Source of the DNA: Gordius sp. MW1
Lineage: Eukaryota > Nematomorpha > Gordioida > Gordea > Gordiidae
Assembly: GCA_964036665.1 (NCBI GenBank)
Contig: OZ038530.1
Location: 19,180,001-19,244,000 of the forward strand
Length of the DNA: 64,000 nucleotides
Reading direction: 5' to 3'
Below, one piece after another: positions 11,926 to 26,368 of this stretch (its first letter is position 1; each line of letters opens with the position of its first letter). The notes under the pieces were generated by a model. That model worked only from the letters and a program-made list of their open reading frames with translations. It ran no database searches and was not told where the DNA came from. The position numbers were made by a program, and so were the translations under genes.

Positions 11926-12815
11926 CAGAAAAATTTATCAAGGTTGCTTATAAGACCTGTTGTTACAAGATGAAATTCATATTATAATTCCTTAAAATAA
12001 TAGACTCATTAATAAAAGATAAACCTCATTTATTTGACAAAGTCTGCGACATGGGAGGATTAGCAAGGCTTACAACCAATGATAAAATATTTTTGGAAGA
12101 ATACTGTACTGTAAGTCCTAATAAAATTTTTTAGGATAAATATTAAAACAGATCATAGAACCTGTTGCTACCGCTCTCACTATTTTAGAAAGTGAGGAAA
12201 ATATGCATTTGGGCTATTTGACCCCAACAATAACAATAGTTATTTTGAAATTAAAAAAAATTACTAGCCTAAAATATGGTCAACCATTGATTGATGCTGT
12301 ATTAAATGGGATTGATAAAAGGTAATAACTATCAAATTAATTGCATATTTTCTTTTTTTTAACAATTTCAACATATATATGAAGATCAATATCTTCTTTC
12401 GGCCATTATACATCCAATGTTCAAGCTTCAACGGCCTTGGATTAAACTTCGAGAAAATGAACCTTTAAAGCATAATCTTTAGTGTTATTGAAAAAAGGGA
12501 TTGAAACCCCTAGAAATGATAACAAAAGAGCCGTCAATTCCGAAATATCATTTGACGAGGAAGTAGAGGGGGGATTGGAGGATGATATTTTGTCGCAATT
12601 TTTTGAAGGGACAAAACATTAAATGTTTTTAATAAATTTCCTCCTTTAAAAAATTTGTTTGTTAAGTATAAAACTCCAATCCCCTCATCTGCCCCTGTGG
12701 AGCGGGTTTTTAGTATAGCTAATGCTGTATTAACTGCCAAGCGTTCCTGCTTATCAGACGAGAATTTTGAGAAACAATTATTATTAAAAATCAATAAAAA
12801 AAAATGTTATAAATA
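11925..12815 (+). pseudogene. hAT transposase fragment, near-identical to 318-1225
   Basis: It starts inside the same AAATTTATCAAGGTTGC sequence as position 320 and shows the same introns and stops, ending with VERVFSIANAVLTAKRS. Differences are small (for example a shortened intron near 12110-12150). Shared defects show that both copies derive from one already broken source, by duplication or mobilisation. The 5' end is cut exactly at the composite-element terminus. Downstream, 12970-13050 is rich in GAACG motifs and ends in TTTACAGCACTA, a plausible hAT end. Confidence 0.8.
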
Positions 12816-13258
12816 ATCTTTATATTCGCTCTATTAAATTATATTGATTTATAATAATATTGTCGAAATAAAACTATCATTTTTTATCATGGCTATTTAT
12901 TGTATTAAAAAATATAAGACATTTTTTTAAATTAAATTAAATTTTAAAAAAATTTATCAAAAATTTCAACGTGAACGCGTTCCTATTTTTTAAACGAACG
13001 TGAACGAGAACGCGTTCGATTTTTTTACCAATGTTTACAGCACTATGATAATCCCGTGGTTAAGCAGTCCATCGAGTCTATAATTATAACATAACCATGT
13101 TTATCCTACCTTTTAATTAACTTTGCTAATTTTAGTTTACATAATAAAACTCGAATGAACATTCATATTTTTAACGAATGCATTAAAAACAGTAGCCCGT
13201 TTACCTATATGGTTATTAGAACATATTTGAGTATACAAAACACTAAGGCCATAAGATG

Positions 13259-13375
13259 CTAAAAGGCATGGGCGTAGCCAGGTTTTGGATAAGTGGAGGG
13301 GGGCTGAATTTTTTTTAATTTCAAAGGTTTTTGTATTGAAAACCGCCCACCCTTGGCTACGCCCATGCTAAAAGG
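13259..13375. mobile_element. 101-bp hAT-type MITE with 8-bp TSD
   Basis: The element at 13267-13367 has inverted ends CATGGGCGTAGCCAGG and CCTTGGCTACGCCCATG. It is flanked by perfect 8-bp direct repeats CTAAAAGG (13259-13266 and 13368-13375). The 8-bp duplication suggests hAT mobilisation. A relative with a different duplication lies at 53245-53410, and diverged relatives lie near 6294-6425 and 40156-40312. Confidence 0.85.
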
Positions 13376-13428
13376 TCCATTTTATATCTTTACCACCACA
13401 TATCGTTTTTGTAATAAAAAAATGACTA

Positions 13429-14665
<1,237 letters not shown>

Positions 14666-16221
14666 TGTGTAATTTATTTGATTTGGAGAGAAAGACCTTT
14701 ATATATAAAGTATATGTTTAAGAAGCTAAATCGAAGTAATGTGTTTTTAAGTGAATCACCTTAAATTATTTGGAATGATCTTATTTTGACTAAAAGGGCG
14801 ATAGATATAATAAGCTGGGTGAAGGTTAATTAGGGGAATTATTCTGCTGAGTAACTTAAAATCACATGTAAATTTCAAATTTATAGTACGGTTAATTTGA
14901 TACATAAGGAAAAAAATAAAGATATAACGGTTCAACAAAAAAAATCATCCGGCAAACTGTTTACAGATTTTGGTAGAGTTTTTCACGGTGAACACAAATA
15001 TGTTTTTAGTTTTTTCCCTATGTGTCAAGTTTTTTTTATTCGCTGTCAAAGTTGCCAAAAACGCGATTTTTGCGTTTTTCAAACGTCAATAACTTGCAAA
15101 TTAGTGGGTAATGATTTTATTTAATAGATTTAATTCGTAGATATAGGGGAGAGAAATGTATTTACAATTTTTTTTTATACTAGTACTTTTACTTTTTAAA
15201 TTATATACAAAATTAACTATCCTTATCTTTTACATTGACAAATTACACCAGACTTGACGTCGCCCTCCCTTCTCTTTAACACTAGGAATTAAGTGCGTGT
15301 TGTTGTTTTGGTAATAGTAGTAGTAGAGGAGAAAAAAAAATTATTTTCGAGTTTAAAACTTGTGTTAGTCATATAATGAACCAATTTCCAAAAAAAATAT
15401 TGATTTCAATAGATATTAAAAATTTGGGAATTTGTCACCTGTTTCACATTTAACAGGTGAAAAAACATTATTTTCAAGTTTAAAACTTGTGTTAGTCATA
15501 TAATGAACCTTTCCAAAAAAAATATTCATTTCAAAAAAAAATTAAAGATTTTGACATTTACACCTGTTTCACCTTAGAAAGATAAAAAATATATTTTCAT
15601 AATACACCTTTAATGATCTGCATGAATGATGTATCGCATACCAATTGGAACAAATTATAGGTTGATTATAATTAACTTAGTGACGTCATTTCATATTTCC
15701 CATCAATAAAAGTTCATTACATAAATAAATAACTATTAAATACAAAAATTATAAAAACTTCACATATTTCCATAAACAACCCAAAACGACCAAAACCAAA
15801 CCAAAAGGTTACCAAAGGTGTATGGGTGTGAAAAGCGCCAATACACCAAGGGTGAACCAAAAAATTTCACCCAAACACTCTTGGTGTATGGGTGTAAAAA
15901 GCGCCAAACACCAAGGGTTAACCGAAAAAATTCACCTAACACTGAAAGGGTTTGGTGGGAAAAAAAACGCTAACCCTTGCAGGCGACCAATCTAAAACCT
16001 TGGTTTTTTCCAACACTAGATATAACTATGTTTTAATACGCAAATAATAAATGAGAAAGGTCTTACAAAGTATTTATATTCGTTGGTTAAAAGCGTAAGG
16101 TTTACTTGATAAATTGATTGACTTATTAAACCCTTTTAAAAAATAATGTATGTTGATTGTGATATGCCTAAAAAAGTTCAGCTAAATTTTAAAAAATTTG
16201 TTTTATTATCGCTTGCTTTGG
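14666..16221. repeat. Intergenic region with two short tandem duplications
   Basis: No gene is seen between TGR and CATSPERE. A unit of about 130 bp containing AAAACTTGTGTTAGTCATAT is duplicated at about 15340-15600. A minisatellite of about 78 bp containing GTGTATGGGTGT and AAAGCGCCAA spans about 15800-15960, which explains the repetitive open reading frame on the minus strand there. Confidence 0.6.
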
Positions 16222-17353
16222 ATTTCACACTAGAGATCTGCAACAGGTCGTTTTAAGTAGGTCGGCCCGCCCGTACCCGTTAAAACTTGAAGGCCCGTCT
16301 GAGCCCGCCCTTAATTTTTTTTAACACTGCAGCCCGTCCGAACCCGTCCGTAAATTTTTCAGGCCCGCCCAAGCCCGTCCATGCATTTTTAGTCTCTAAC
16401 CGTTTGAAAATCTTTCAGGGCCCGCCCAAGCCCGTTTTTTTAAAGAACTCCGCACCCGGCCCAACTCATTAAACATTTGATAAATTTTTTTAAAGTATAT
16501 TTATAAAAAAACCATCAATAATTATCATGTAAAAGTAATAAATTATCAATTATTTCTCGCCTTTCTTCTACAGGCCTCCTGCAGTAGAAAAATTTCGTTC
16601 GCTTGTGGCTAAAGGGTGCCTTTCTACTTTAACACTCACTAAACTTTGCCAAAAAATTAAGTACTTTGTAACTTTATGATTTAAAATCGATATTATTAAT
16701 TTTATTATGCAGTAAGGTTTCTTTATTACTTTAAAATAATGAGTTCCCTAATACTTTATGATAATAATTACATTTATGCGATTTATTTATTTCAATTAAT
16801 GCAACAAAGTTTTTATATTAGAACAAATATATATTTGAATTAAATGGCACTAAATTAACAAAATTAGTAAAAAATTTAAAATAATTCAACAAAGAGAAAT
16901 TTGTAAAAAAATTAAACACTAAACACTTTGGTGAATTGTACCTAATAAGGAATCAAACCTACAATAATAGAATATACGAAGCTAATATCTTAATTATGTA
17001 AACGAAAAGATAGCAAATAGAATAAAAATGTTTAAAGTCAAATCTAACGCTTGGAAAATGAATGAATGCTACAGGATATACAAAAATTAGATTTAAGAAA
17101 ATTATTTTAAAAAAAAAAAGCAAAACTATATATTTGTTTATATAATTGTCTGACTTTTAAAGGCGTTTATAATTCCATGACCGTTTATATAATCTCAGGC
17201 CTGTTCAAGCTCCTTTATAAAATGTCAGGCCCGTTCAAGCTCGTTAAAAATCTCAGACACGCCCGAGCCCGTTCCATTAATTGTTAAGCTCGGCGGGCCG
17301 TGCTTTTAAACCCTTCGCGGGCCGGGCCTTCTAGTGGAGATCTTTATTTCACA
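16222..17353. mobile_element. Non-autonomous hAT-like element, about 1.1 kb, with 8-bp TSD
   Basis: The repeat ATTTCACA is present at 16222-16229 and 17346-17353. Inside these lie imperfect inverted ends (AGAGATCTGCA against TGGAGATCTTT) and GC-rich subterminal blocks of GGCCCGCCC type at both sides. The middle is AT-rich and shows no intact coding sequence. The exact border is uncertain by one or two bases. Confidence 0.65.
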
Positions 17354-17767
17354 TACTCGATATATGTGCATTTCAACAATGATCTTCCTAAGTAAAAATT
17401 TTTTGTTATTAATTTTTCCCAATTCTTACTATAACTCTTAATCTCTTTGATCCAAATGTTCTAGAGGTTATAATAGAGACTTTCTTTAGTTTCATATTGT
17501 TTATTGGTTAAAACTACGGATAATCTATTAGGTTTGTCTCAATAAAAAGTCGATACAAATTGGCAAATACAACACTCTCGCGATTATCTGGTGTTTACTT
17601 AATGTCTATAGTTTAGGTTTAGAAACCGTGTGATTTTGATATTACAAAAAAGTAATCAAATTATACAAGAAATTGACCAATTTGAATGTAAGTTGCTGGA
17701 AAAAAACGATAAGCGATTGATATAAAAAACATTTCTTGATGCATCAGTCTAACTGTGCACCGAGTAA
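17354..17767. other. Region downstream of CATSPERE
   Basis: There is no gene. TTTATT at 17500-17505 (AATAAA on the minus strand) is a possible polyadenylation signal for CATSPERE, about 260 bp after its stop codon. Confidence 0.35.
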
Positions 17768-20700
17768 TCAGTTTGATTTAGCAAGTTCTTCTTTAAAAAC
17801 TCTAATTTCTTCCTTTTTGCTAGGTGAAAATATTATATAATACACGGATGCCAATAATATTATCAATACCAATGATAATTCCATTGCTATCGGATACCTA
17901 GAAGCTAGGGTGGCAGCCTGATAGCCATATATTTTTAAGGCAAAAGTGGCATTTAGGTCACAAAAACTAAGGTGGGGATCTATGGGGATTACCGTAAATA
18001 CGTACAAAGAATACGGGTTGGTGCTAAATGTTATGGCTGATTGGCCCGTAAAATTTAATATCTCGTATGGTCGCACCTTCATTATTTCATAATGATCAGT
18101 TTCAACTTCCTTTCTTTGATCTTCAAAACAGCTCCTGCTTGAAAAATAATCCGATATAGTGTATCCCTCTCTGGATGAATGTTTTTCTTTGGAATTTCTT
18201 TTAAAGTTCACGAATTCTTCATAATTCGTTGCGGGCCTGCGACAGTTAATTTGGAGCATCGTGGCATTGTAATCAAAATCGGAACGTCCATTAATTTCGT
18301 ATACGACATAATTAGTGGTCCTTAAATGGCGTACAAATTCATCTCCATCATAAAGAGATATGAGTGGAAGAAGTGGACGGTTAAATGGATAGAGCCATGG
18401 GCAACCATATGCAGCTTTATCATACCTAAACAATTGTAATTAATTAAGATTACATTAGCTGGGGAGTATCTGGTGGTGTTAGTTACGATGAAATGTAATT
18501 ATCAAATGGCACAATATCTAACTTTGATATATAAACTTTAAATTAATTTTAAATATCTTTTGTGATTTAATATTTAAAAAGATCTAAGAGGGACCATGGT
18601 CTCTGATTTTATGTTAGACATAATCTTAGCATTTAGCAATGAGTATTGCTTAAAAAGAAGAGTTGATTTACTATATTTAACAATTGTCCTTATTAACAAG
18701 TTAAAGTTATAAACAATTGCTTCCACTAAATATTTCAATAGGTTAATGAGATAATCATAATCAAAAGTGAGTAAATTGCGACATTTAGAGAGCTATTTTG
18801 GGAAAATAATTGTTATGCATCTAAAAAATATTATTAAGGTTTGTTTACTAGCATAATTATCCGAAAATTAATTTAAATAAGATCGAGTGTAATACTTTAT
18901 ATAAACACGTGAGCTGAGCTGCTTTTATTTATAGCCATAAAACGTTATTGTACACATTATTCATATCACTTATATGGTCTGAAAACCACCTATTCATCGC
19001 TATAAATTTTAAATTTTATTATACATAATTTAGGTCATTAGTTTCCTAATTTATAAATATTTGTGATAAATTTGAATAACTCAGAGTTTAAATAACGAAT
19101 GCTGTAGATATAAAAATTACTTGATCATTTTAGTACCACGCCCATTCAAATTATGATGGTCTGGTATACGAACTAATTGGAATTCCTCATTGTTGCAATC
19201 TTGGCTCAATGTTCCAAAAGACAGTTTAACCTTAAGATTTCGTTTTGGTGGACATTTTAGGAAAACGTATGACCTATTAAAAGCTCCATGAATTAATGTA
19301 TTCAAAATACTATTTAGTAAATCGCTTATTAGTTGTCTAAATAGGCAAAGGTAGGGCATTTATGGCTGCTCTATCATTCTATTCTTATTATATTAACAAC
19401 AGACTTCAAGGCTTTTTTAAGGCTTTTTTATTAAATTAAAAAACTAAAAAAAATTTAATGGTCTGATCTTTGAGAATGAGGACAAGTAAATAATGACTAT
19501 TTAATGAGATTAAGCTTTAAAGAGTGTAATTAATGAATATGTTTACAGTACCTACGACGGTCTCAAGTCCGTGTGCAAAAAGTGGAGGGTTGGCGTCAGG
19601 TCGGAAACCAACTTAATCCAAAATCATGATAGTTTCAAATAAAACTTTCCAACAGAAGGGTAGGGCCTACTTAACAAACGACGCGCACTGCATATCCCGC
19701 CCGTGTAATTTGAAAAATACATAGGATTACCGTCTGACTTACAACGATGGCGGTTAAATAAATTAATGTGGGCACGTTGACGGGAAAGAGCATCGAGGTC
19801 GCACTAATGCTAAAAAGAAGAAAGGTACACATCGCCTGCCTACAAGAAACAAGGTGGAATAGAACTATCTCGCGAGTTGGGAGAGGGATACAAGCTATTC
19901 TACAGTGGGTCACCAAATCGAAGAAACGGGGTTGGTATCGTTCTGAGCGAATCGTTCAAGGACAAAGTTTGGATGAAGATTGCAGATCAAGGAGGCCTCC
20001 TACCCGTTATGTGCGCGTATGCTCCCCAAATTGGGTGTATGGAATCAGTAAAAGACATATATTTCGATTCATTGGAAAAATTAATACAAGGAATATGAAA
20101 AGAAGAAAATCTAATCTTTGAGGCGAACTTCAACGCCCACCTAGGGAAAGGTCGCATTGGGTAAGTATATGGAGGCTATGGGCATGTCATGAATAACAAG
20201 GAAGGGGGAAACTTTTTCAGGTATCCAAAGCAAACGACATGGCGATCGTTAACACGTATTTTCGAAAACGCGAGGATAATATTGTGACTTATAGATGTGG
20301 GAAACTTTCAGTCAAATTGACTATTTTGTCAAACGGTGAAAGAATTTATGGAGGATCAAAGATTGCAAAAGAATAACACAACCCCAGGCAACATCGGCCA
20401 GTTGTTATGGATAAGAAAGAAAAGTATTTCCATAAAGAAAAAAGATTATAAACCTCAAATTTGATATGAAGCTAAAGAATACGTCGACGAACGATAAAAT
20501 CAACGAGCCTCCGCATGGGTGCAAAAAAGTTGCAAAGGAACGTAAACGAGGATTGGGAGACGCTGATTGGGGCATAAAGAAAACGGCAATTTTAGGACAG
20601 ACCTAAGGAGGCAAAGTTATGAATAAGGAACTATGGTGGTGGGATCAATCGGTATTTTATCGAAACGAAGAAAACTCATTTAAAACGGTGGCACAAATAA

Positions 20701-23700
20701 AAAAGTGGGAGGAGTGTCAGGAATTCAGAGAGGCAAAGAGATGCGCAAAAAAGGCCGTTGCAATAGCAAAGACGGCTGCTTATCCCGAGATTGCAAACAA
20801 ACTGGATCATAAAAGGGCGACAAGGCTTAAAGGTAGCGAGTCAGAGTCCTTAAAGTGTCGAAAACGAGAAGGGTCCAATTTTATTCAAGCCGAAGGAGGT
20901 GTTGGAAAGTTGGAAAGGATACACGCAACTTATATTGCAAATGATAAAGATTCCTTTCCCGATATTGAGCCTAACAGAAGTATGGTAGAAATTTTTAAAG
21001 AGAGTGAAGTTAGAACATAAATGAACAAGATGCAAAAAGGAAAAGCTAATGACCCAGGTGGATACCTATGGAGGCATTGCTCGGATGCTTAAATAAGGAA
21101 TCACAACCATGTACCTCTTTAAAACTATGTTGGTAGAAGAGCGAATTCTTAATCAATGGAGAACAAGCACGATTATACCCTTATTTATAGGCAAAGGAGA
21201 CCCTCAGGACTGTGGAAATTACAGAGGTATCAATCTAACTTGCCACTCCTTGAAGCTTATGGAAAGGATTAGTAATAAAAGCTGAAAAACGAGGTAGAAA
21301 TATTGGCTAACCAATTATTTGTGGCCGGCAAATCCAAAATCGACCTAATCTTCGCACTAAGACAAATGATGGATAAATATGGTGAAATTTCAACTTGGAG
21401 ATCGCTTTTGACAGGGTCCCTCGCGATTTAATATGTGGGTGCCTGAGAAAACAAAATATCCCTTACGCATATATACGGCTTATCAAAAATATTCATAAAG
21501 CCTCAAATTCTTGCGTTAGGACGACATTTAGAAACTCTAAACCATTTCGGGCTGAAATAGGATTACATCAAGGATCTGCTCCAAGTACCTTTTTATTTAA
21601 TATAAATATGGACACGATAACGAGAGACATTCAAAAGCCATCGCCATGATGTATGCAATATGCCGTTGATATAGTAGTAAGCGAAGAGACAAAGGAAAAA
21701 TATTCGAAGAAGTCGAAAGTGGTCAAAGGGCTTAGCTGGATATGGTTTAAAGGTTAACGCTTTAAAAACAGCATACATGGAGATGAACGTTACAGGCACC
21801 CCATCGCTAAATGACCATCTAAAGTACCCAAAAGTAGAGAGATACCTAAGCTAAACGTTACATCAAGAGAAAGGTGCGCAAAAGAGGTGAATGTCCGGAT
21901 TTAAAAAAGATTGCTTAAATGGCTATTTATATCCGGTGTAATATGCGACTAGAAAATGCCAATATGGTCAAAGAGGCTTACAAATTCATCTATAACTGGT
22001 GTTAGTCTATGGAAACATGGTCATTAAACACCACGAAATAAAAGCTATTACAAGCCACGGAAATAAGAATACGGTGGAGCTTTGGGTATAATAAGTTCGA
22101 TCATGTGACGAATGTCTTTTTTATGACAAAAATGGGTATTCAACCCATGGCATACATGATTGACGAAAATCGGCTAAGGTAGTATGGGCATATACTAAGA
22201 AGGGAGACTAATGATTTAAATAAAAAACTACTGGACATGGAGGTACCAGGGAAGAGAGGAAGAGGACGACCTCGTGTCACAAGGAAAGCACAAGTGGACA
22301 AAGTTATCAAAACTAAGAATAAGAAGTATAATCAACATAACCCTTACCCGATCAATATGGGAAAAACTCATCATAACAAACCTACCACTGTGGGACCAAA
22401 TACTTAGTATAAGAGAAAAATTGTAAATTTTACCTTTGATAATCTTCGCTGGAACAATGCAAATTTGTAAATATTGGTTTCATCTCAATAATCGAAAGCC
22501 CTTTGGTACTCTTGGCTTCTATGTCGACTTTGTTTGTAATGAGCATTCCTAAAGTTCCTATTCTCTCACTCAAATTCTTAATGCCAAAATTTAGCAAATG
22601 ATCATGGTTTATAAGAACTTTTATCTTTTCCGCCTCTTTGGTCTGAAAGAAAATTGATGCTGACATATTAATTTTTTCGCCTAAAATTGTTAGTTTATTG
22701 ATTAAGAAAGATATTAATATTTTGAATGAGGCGTTTATTAATATTAGATATAAATAATTATAACGCATAAGCACATTTAACATTCTTAGTTGCTTAATTT
22801 ACGATTAAAGCCTCCAATTATGTAGATGTGTTCGCAGAGTCTCTGAAAACGTTCCATTTATGTGGATGGAACCTCAACATAATAAACATAGAAATTGAAA
22901 CTTGGCCCATTCTAAATTAAAATTCTCGATACCATCTTCATAATTAATTTACAAAATTTTAAACACTTTAACAAAATAAAGTTTTGACTAAAGTTCAACA
23001 TTTCTTACATATGAAACTACAACGTTTTTTATTCAGATTTTATATTTACGTCCAGGCTGTAAAGTTAACCATCCCTTTTCACACTTTTTTCTTTATTGTA
23101 TGACATATTTGGAGATACGCTTAAAATCACAAGCTTAATAAATACCTCTAAGTTTTTAAAATGACTTAATTTGATAACTTTTTTAGTTAATTAATATACC
23201 CTGAACCATCTTACACTAATGTATTCATTGTAATATTTTGTTTAAATGTTAAAACAGACTTAATGTTGAAGTAGCAATCGTTTAAGAACCTTTAGAAATA
23301 ATCATTAAAAATTTAAATAAAGTTTTTAATCCGTAAGAATTATGGTAATACAAATTTACCCCTATCCATAAAATATACTATATCGGTTCCAGGAGGATCC
23401 AGGGCTAAGTTTATAAATGGACAAACATGTGATAAATTTACATGGCTTCCTATTATTTCCGCGCCCAAATTGTATTTTCTTTTAATAGTAGGCATTTGTA
23501 ATTGCACAATCCACAAACTACCTTGGGAATCTAAATTTATTCGGACGTTTTTGTTTTCATACTCATATCCTGTTTCTAACGTTATCATATCATCAATCAG
23601 CTCTGCCCATGTATATAAAATACTATAATTTTGGAGTAGGATAAACAATTGATTGTTTATATCTACCATAACTTGTTTAATAGCCGATTCTTTGGGTATT

Positions 23701-25337
23701 GTTGTCGCTTTCACAATATGAGAGAAAGCTGGAGACAATTTGGTATATACTTTCTTAACTTCCATACCTCCGTATGTGTGTTTGACAACATAGGCCTCAT
23801 CACTTGACCAAAGTAAGGCCGAAAATTTTAGAGTATTTAAGGAAATCGATTGATAGCTTTGAAGTTGTCCATTGCTTAACGGCACGAAGGGGACTCCTAC
23901 TTGTCCAAGTAATGAGACGTTTTGGTTGATTTGATTTATTTTATAATAAACCATAGTAAATTTACCATTGATTTTTTTAATACACGCGAAAGCTAAATAA
24001 TAAAAATGCGCCAATCTAAACACATCTGTTAGCTTCTCGCCAGGCTTACTAGCATAAACAAGATGCCATGATTGTAAATTCAATTTTAGTTCTTTGCTAA
24101 TTTCTAAAGGATATTCAAGCACTAATTTGTAAATATTTAAATCCGACCAAACGTACAGTTCCTGGTTCAAGGTTAATGGCAAGCTATCGCTATAACACCA
24201 ATCCATTGTTTTAAAATCATTAATCTTTACAGGCGTTTTCAAATGGTAATAAAAGCTAGTAAGAGAATCATTGAATAACCACAAACTTTTTGCAGCAGTC
24301 ATATAGATGATAATGCCACCAGACATAAACTGCGCTTGAGTTATTTCCTCGGCACCGTTGGGCCTGGCAATTGAACATGAAATTAGTTTGATCGTTTTAA
24401 AGTTGTCCTGCGTTATTAGTAGCGAATTATTAACGAAAAATATAACATGATTAGGCGAGCAAGGATCACGAAAAAGTTTTGCTTCGCCATAATATTCCTT
24501 GCAATAATGCATTTCATCCTTCAGTATAGGAGGTAATCGAAATGCCGCTAAGGGAATGTTAAGGGTCGCTTTCTTGATGTAGCAATCGTATATGCCTAAC
24601 GTATCGCGATTAATAGTCAATGAAATTTCTTTTTTGATAGTGGAGCGTATGGGGTTCCTTACTATCACTTCAAAATAAGCTAATTTTTTGCGAAATCTTA
24701 CTGAACTGTTAGGCACCATGTTTGACTCCGCATCAGGCAAATGAGAGCTAGTGTAAGCAATATCAGGAAGGTTTCCTTTTCTCGCAAAATATCTTGTCAC
24801 CTCGGCATATTTCATGTGAGAAGAGTTAGAAAATAGATCCAAACCCATAGAAATATCTTCTCGTTGCGATAACCATATTTTCAAGATTAGCTCAGCAGAG
24901 ACATTTGGTGAAATTTGATGATTGATATTAGCATTGACACCCCATGCGAAACAATGCCGTACGTTTGATATTTCAATAAATTTCATCAATGGCACGCCGC
25001 CCATTCTGTTTAAGAAATTTTCTACGTCATTTTGACCTTTCGCACACGTTGGGTCCTTAGTTACACAATTTTCTATAAGTCCGATGGGATATATTCCTGG
25101 GTACGGACACCTAATAAAGGCCCGATCTTTGGTCGTTTTAACAAAATCACATAATTTAGGGGTAAGCCATATAATGTTATCCACCGATGCTTTATTTCTG
25201 GGTTCATCAACAAGTTCGAAAACTGTTTTGGGGTAATACAAATCATTTTCAGGATCATCGCAATCCCGATAATACCATGTTAATTTAATCTGCTGAATCA
25301 CTTGTCCTAGGATGACATAAACTAGTGCTTTTAACAT
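17768..25337 (-). CDS. CATSPERE: CatSper channel auxiliary subunit epsilon, complete, four exons
   Basis: CATSPERE is a single-pass membrane subunit of the sperm flagellar Ca2+ channel CatSper; its large extracellular part helps form the canopy above the pore. Exons: 25337-23360 (1,978 bp), 22680-22434, 19273-19121 and 18425-17768, with phases 1, 2 and 2 joining correctly into 1,011 residues (human about 950). Visible features are a signal peptide (MLKALVYVILGQVIQQ), early cysteines around RCPYPGIYPIG, a repetitive beta-rich region, YFMDRG at the exon 1/2 join, the family block YGCP...YVVYEINGRSDFDYNATM, CF, YEILN, and DPHLSFCDLNATFALKIYG before one transmembrane helix at about 972-992 and a short charged tail. 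The order and motifs fit epsilon better than delta. The first exon is unusually long. A retrotransposon fills intron 2. The gene is head-to-head with PSMD6, 2.4 kb apart. Confidence 0.88.
19550..22427 (+). mobile_element. Degraded RTE-clade non-LTR retrotransposon in CATSPERE intron 2
   Basis: An apurinic-like endonuclease is visible at 19768-20098 in two frames (KVHIACLQETRW, then GVGIVLSESFKD and VMCAYAPQIGC), and the reverse transcriptase at 21395-21649 (AFDRVPRDLI, GLHQGSAPSTFLFN). The fingers and thumb regions are interrupted by stops. The 5' end shares CAAGTCCGTGTGCAAAAAG with the derivative at 26381, and the 3' end shares CTGTGGGACCAAATA. The element is antisense to CATSPERE and its 3' end stops only about 6 bp from the exon 2 donor site. 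It is inactive. Confidence 0.85.
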
Positions 25338-26368
25338 TGCGCAAAATTAAAATTTTCTAGAATTGTAAATATTATTAAATATATACTTGTAGTTAGTTAC
25401 CAAACCCTTTGAAGCAATAATGTGCACGCGAAGCGCATACTTACAAATTATATTGGCTTGACTCTTTGGTTAACTTTTTCATATAGTGTATATTTTTAAA
25501 AAGAATGATAGTTATAATATTTTTTGCTTTTTAAAACTTTTAGAGTTAAGGATGCTAGGCTAAAGCAAAGCATCAGGGAACAAAAATCTCAGCATTTTTA
25601 CACCGATACATTATAATTTGTAAATTTAAGTAAAGCAGTCTCATGGTTATTTGATGACACCATCTCACTATTTTTTAAAGAAAAATAACCGCGTCTATGA
25701 CGACTTAGCTATGACGTGGATGGCTATAATAACTATGTCATCATGGCCAAATTAACAATTATGGGAGCACTCTATAATTTGGCTGGAAACTCTGAAATAA
25801 CTTTAGAAACTAATGTGGGTAACTTTATATCATAATTAAGGTTTTGCTTTTTTAACGAACTTGGAGCTGGTCACTTTAAATTTTAAAGTTGCTTGACAAA
25901 GTTTATTGACGCTACTGTAATTAGAAAAGTAGAATATATTTTTTGAAACATTCTAGAGTGTCATCTAGGGTAATTCCATAGAAATTAATTGCGCGGATAA
26001 TTTAATTAAACAAATTTAATCCCTTGACTACGATTGAATTATGTATGGCCTATTGATAATTGCAAATGATGAAAATATTTAGCAATTACATATTTATATA
26101 TTGTTGTTTTTTGTCAATTCGAATTTTAATTTAGTTGTTTCTATAAGTACAAATTGTTGGATTTAAGTTGTTGATATAAACATATTTATTGATTTAATAT
26201 CATAAATTAACTAGTTCTCTTACAAATTTATCTTTATGATTAAAACTATAGTATTACACGGCGTGTTAATATTTGCACTTGTCGAGTTCCACATATCGTT
26301 TTTCTCTTAATTTAAAATTTAAATATAATTTTTTACGTGTTTTTAAATATTTTACTCACATTAATTGA
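25338..26368. other. CATSPERE upstream region
   Basis: This is AT-rich sequence with no supported exon, repeat or clear core promoter. It should contain the CATSPERE promoter, but no convincing element was recognised. Confidence 0.4.

Noticed and set aside
14897-15124. 75-codon open frame upstream of TGR
   Set aside because: It has no family motif, no splice context and AT-rich composition; treated as chance.
25073-25258. Second minus-strand frame within CATSPERE exon 1
   Set aside because: It is a shadow in another frame of the long coding exon.
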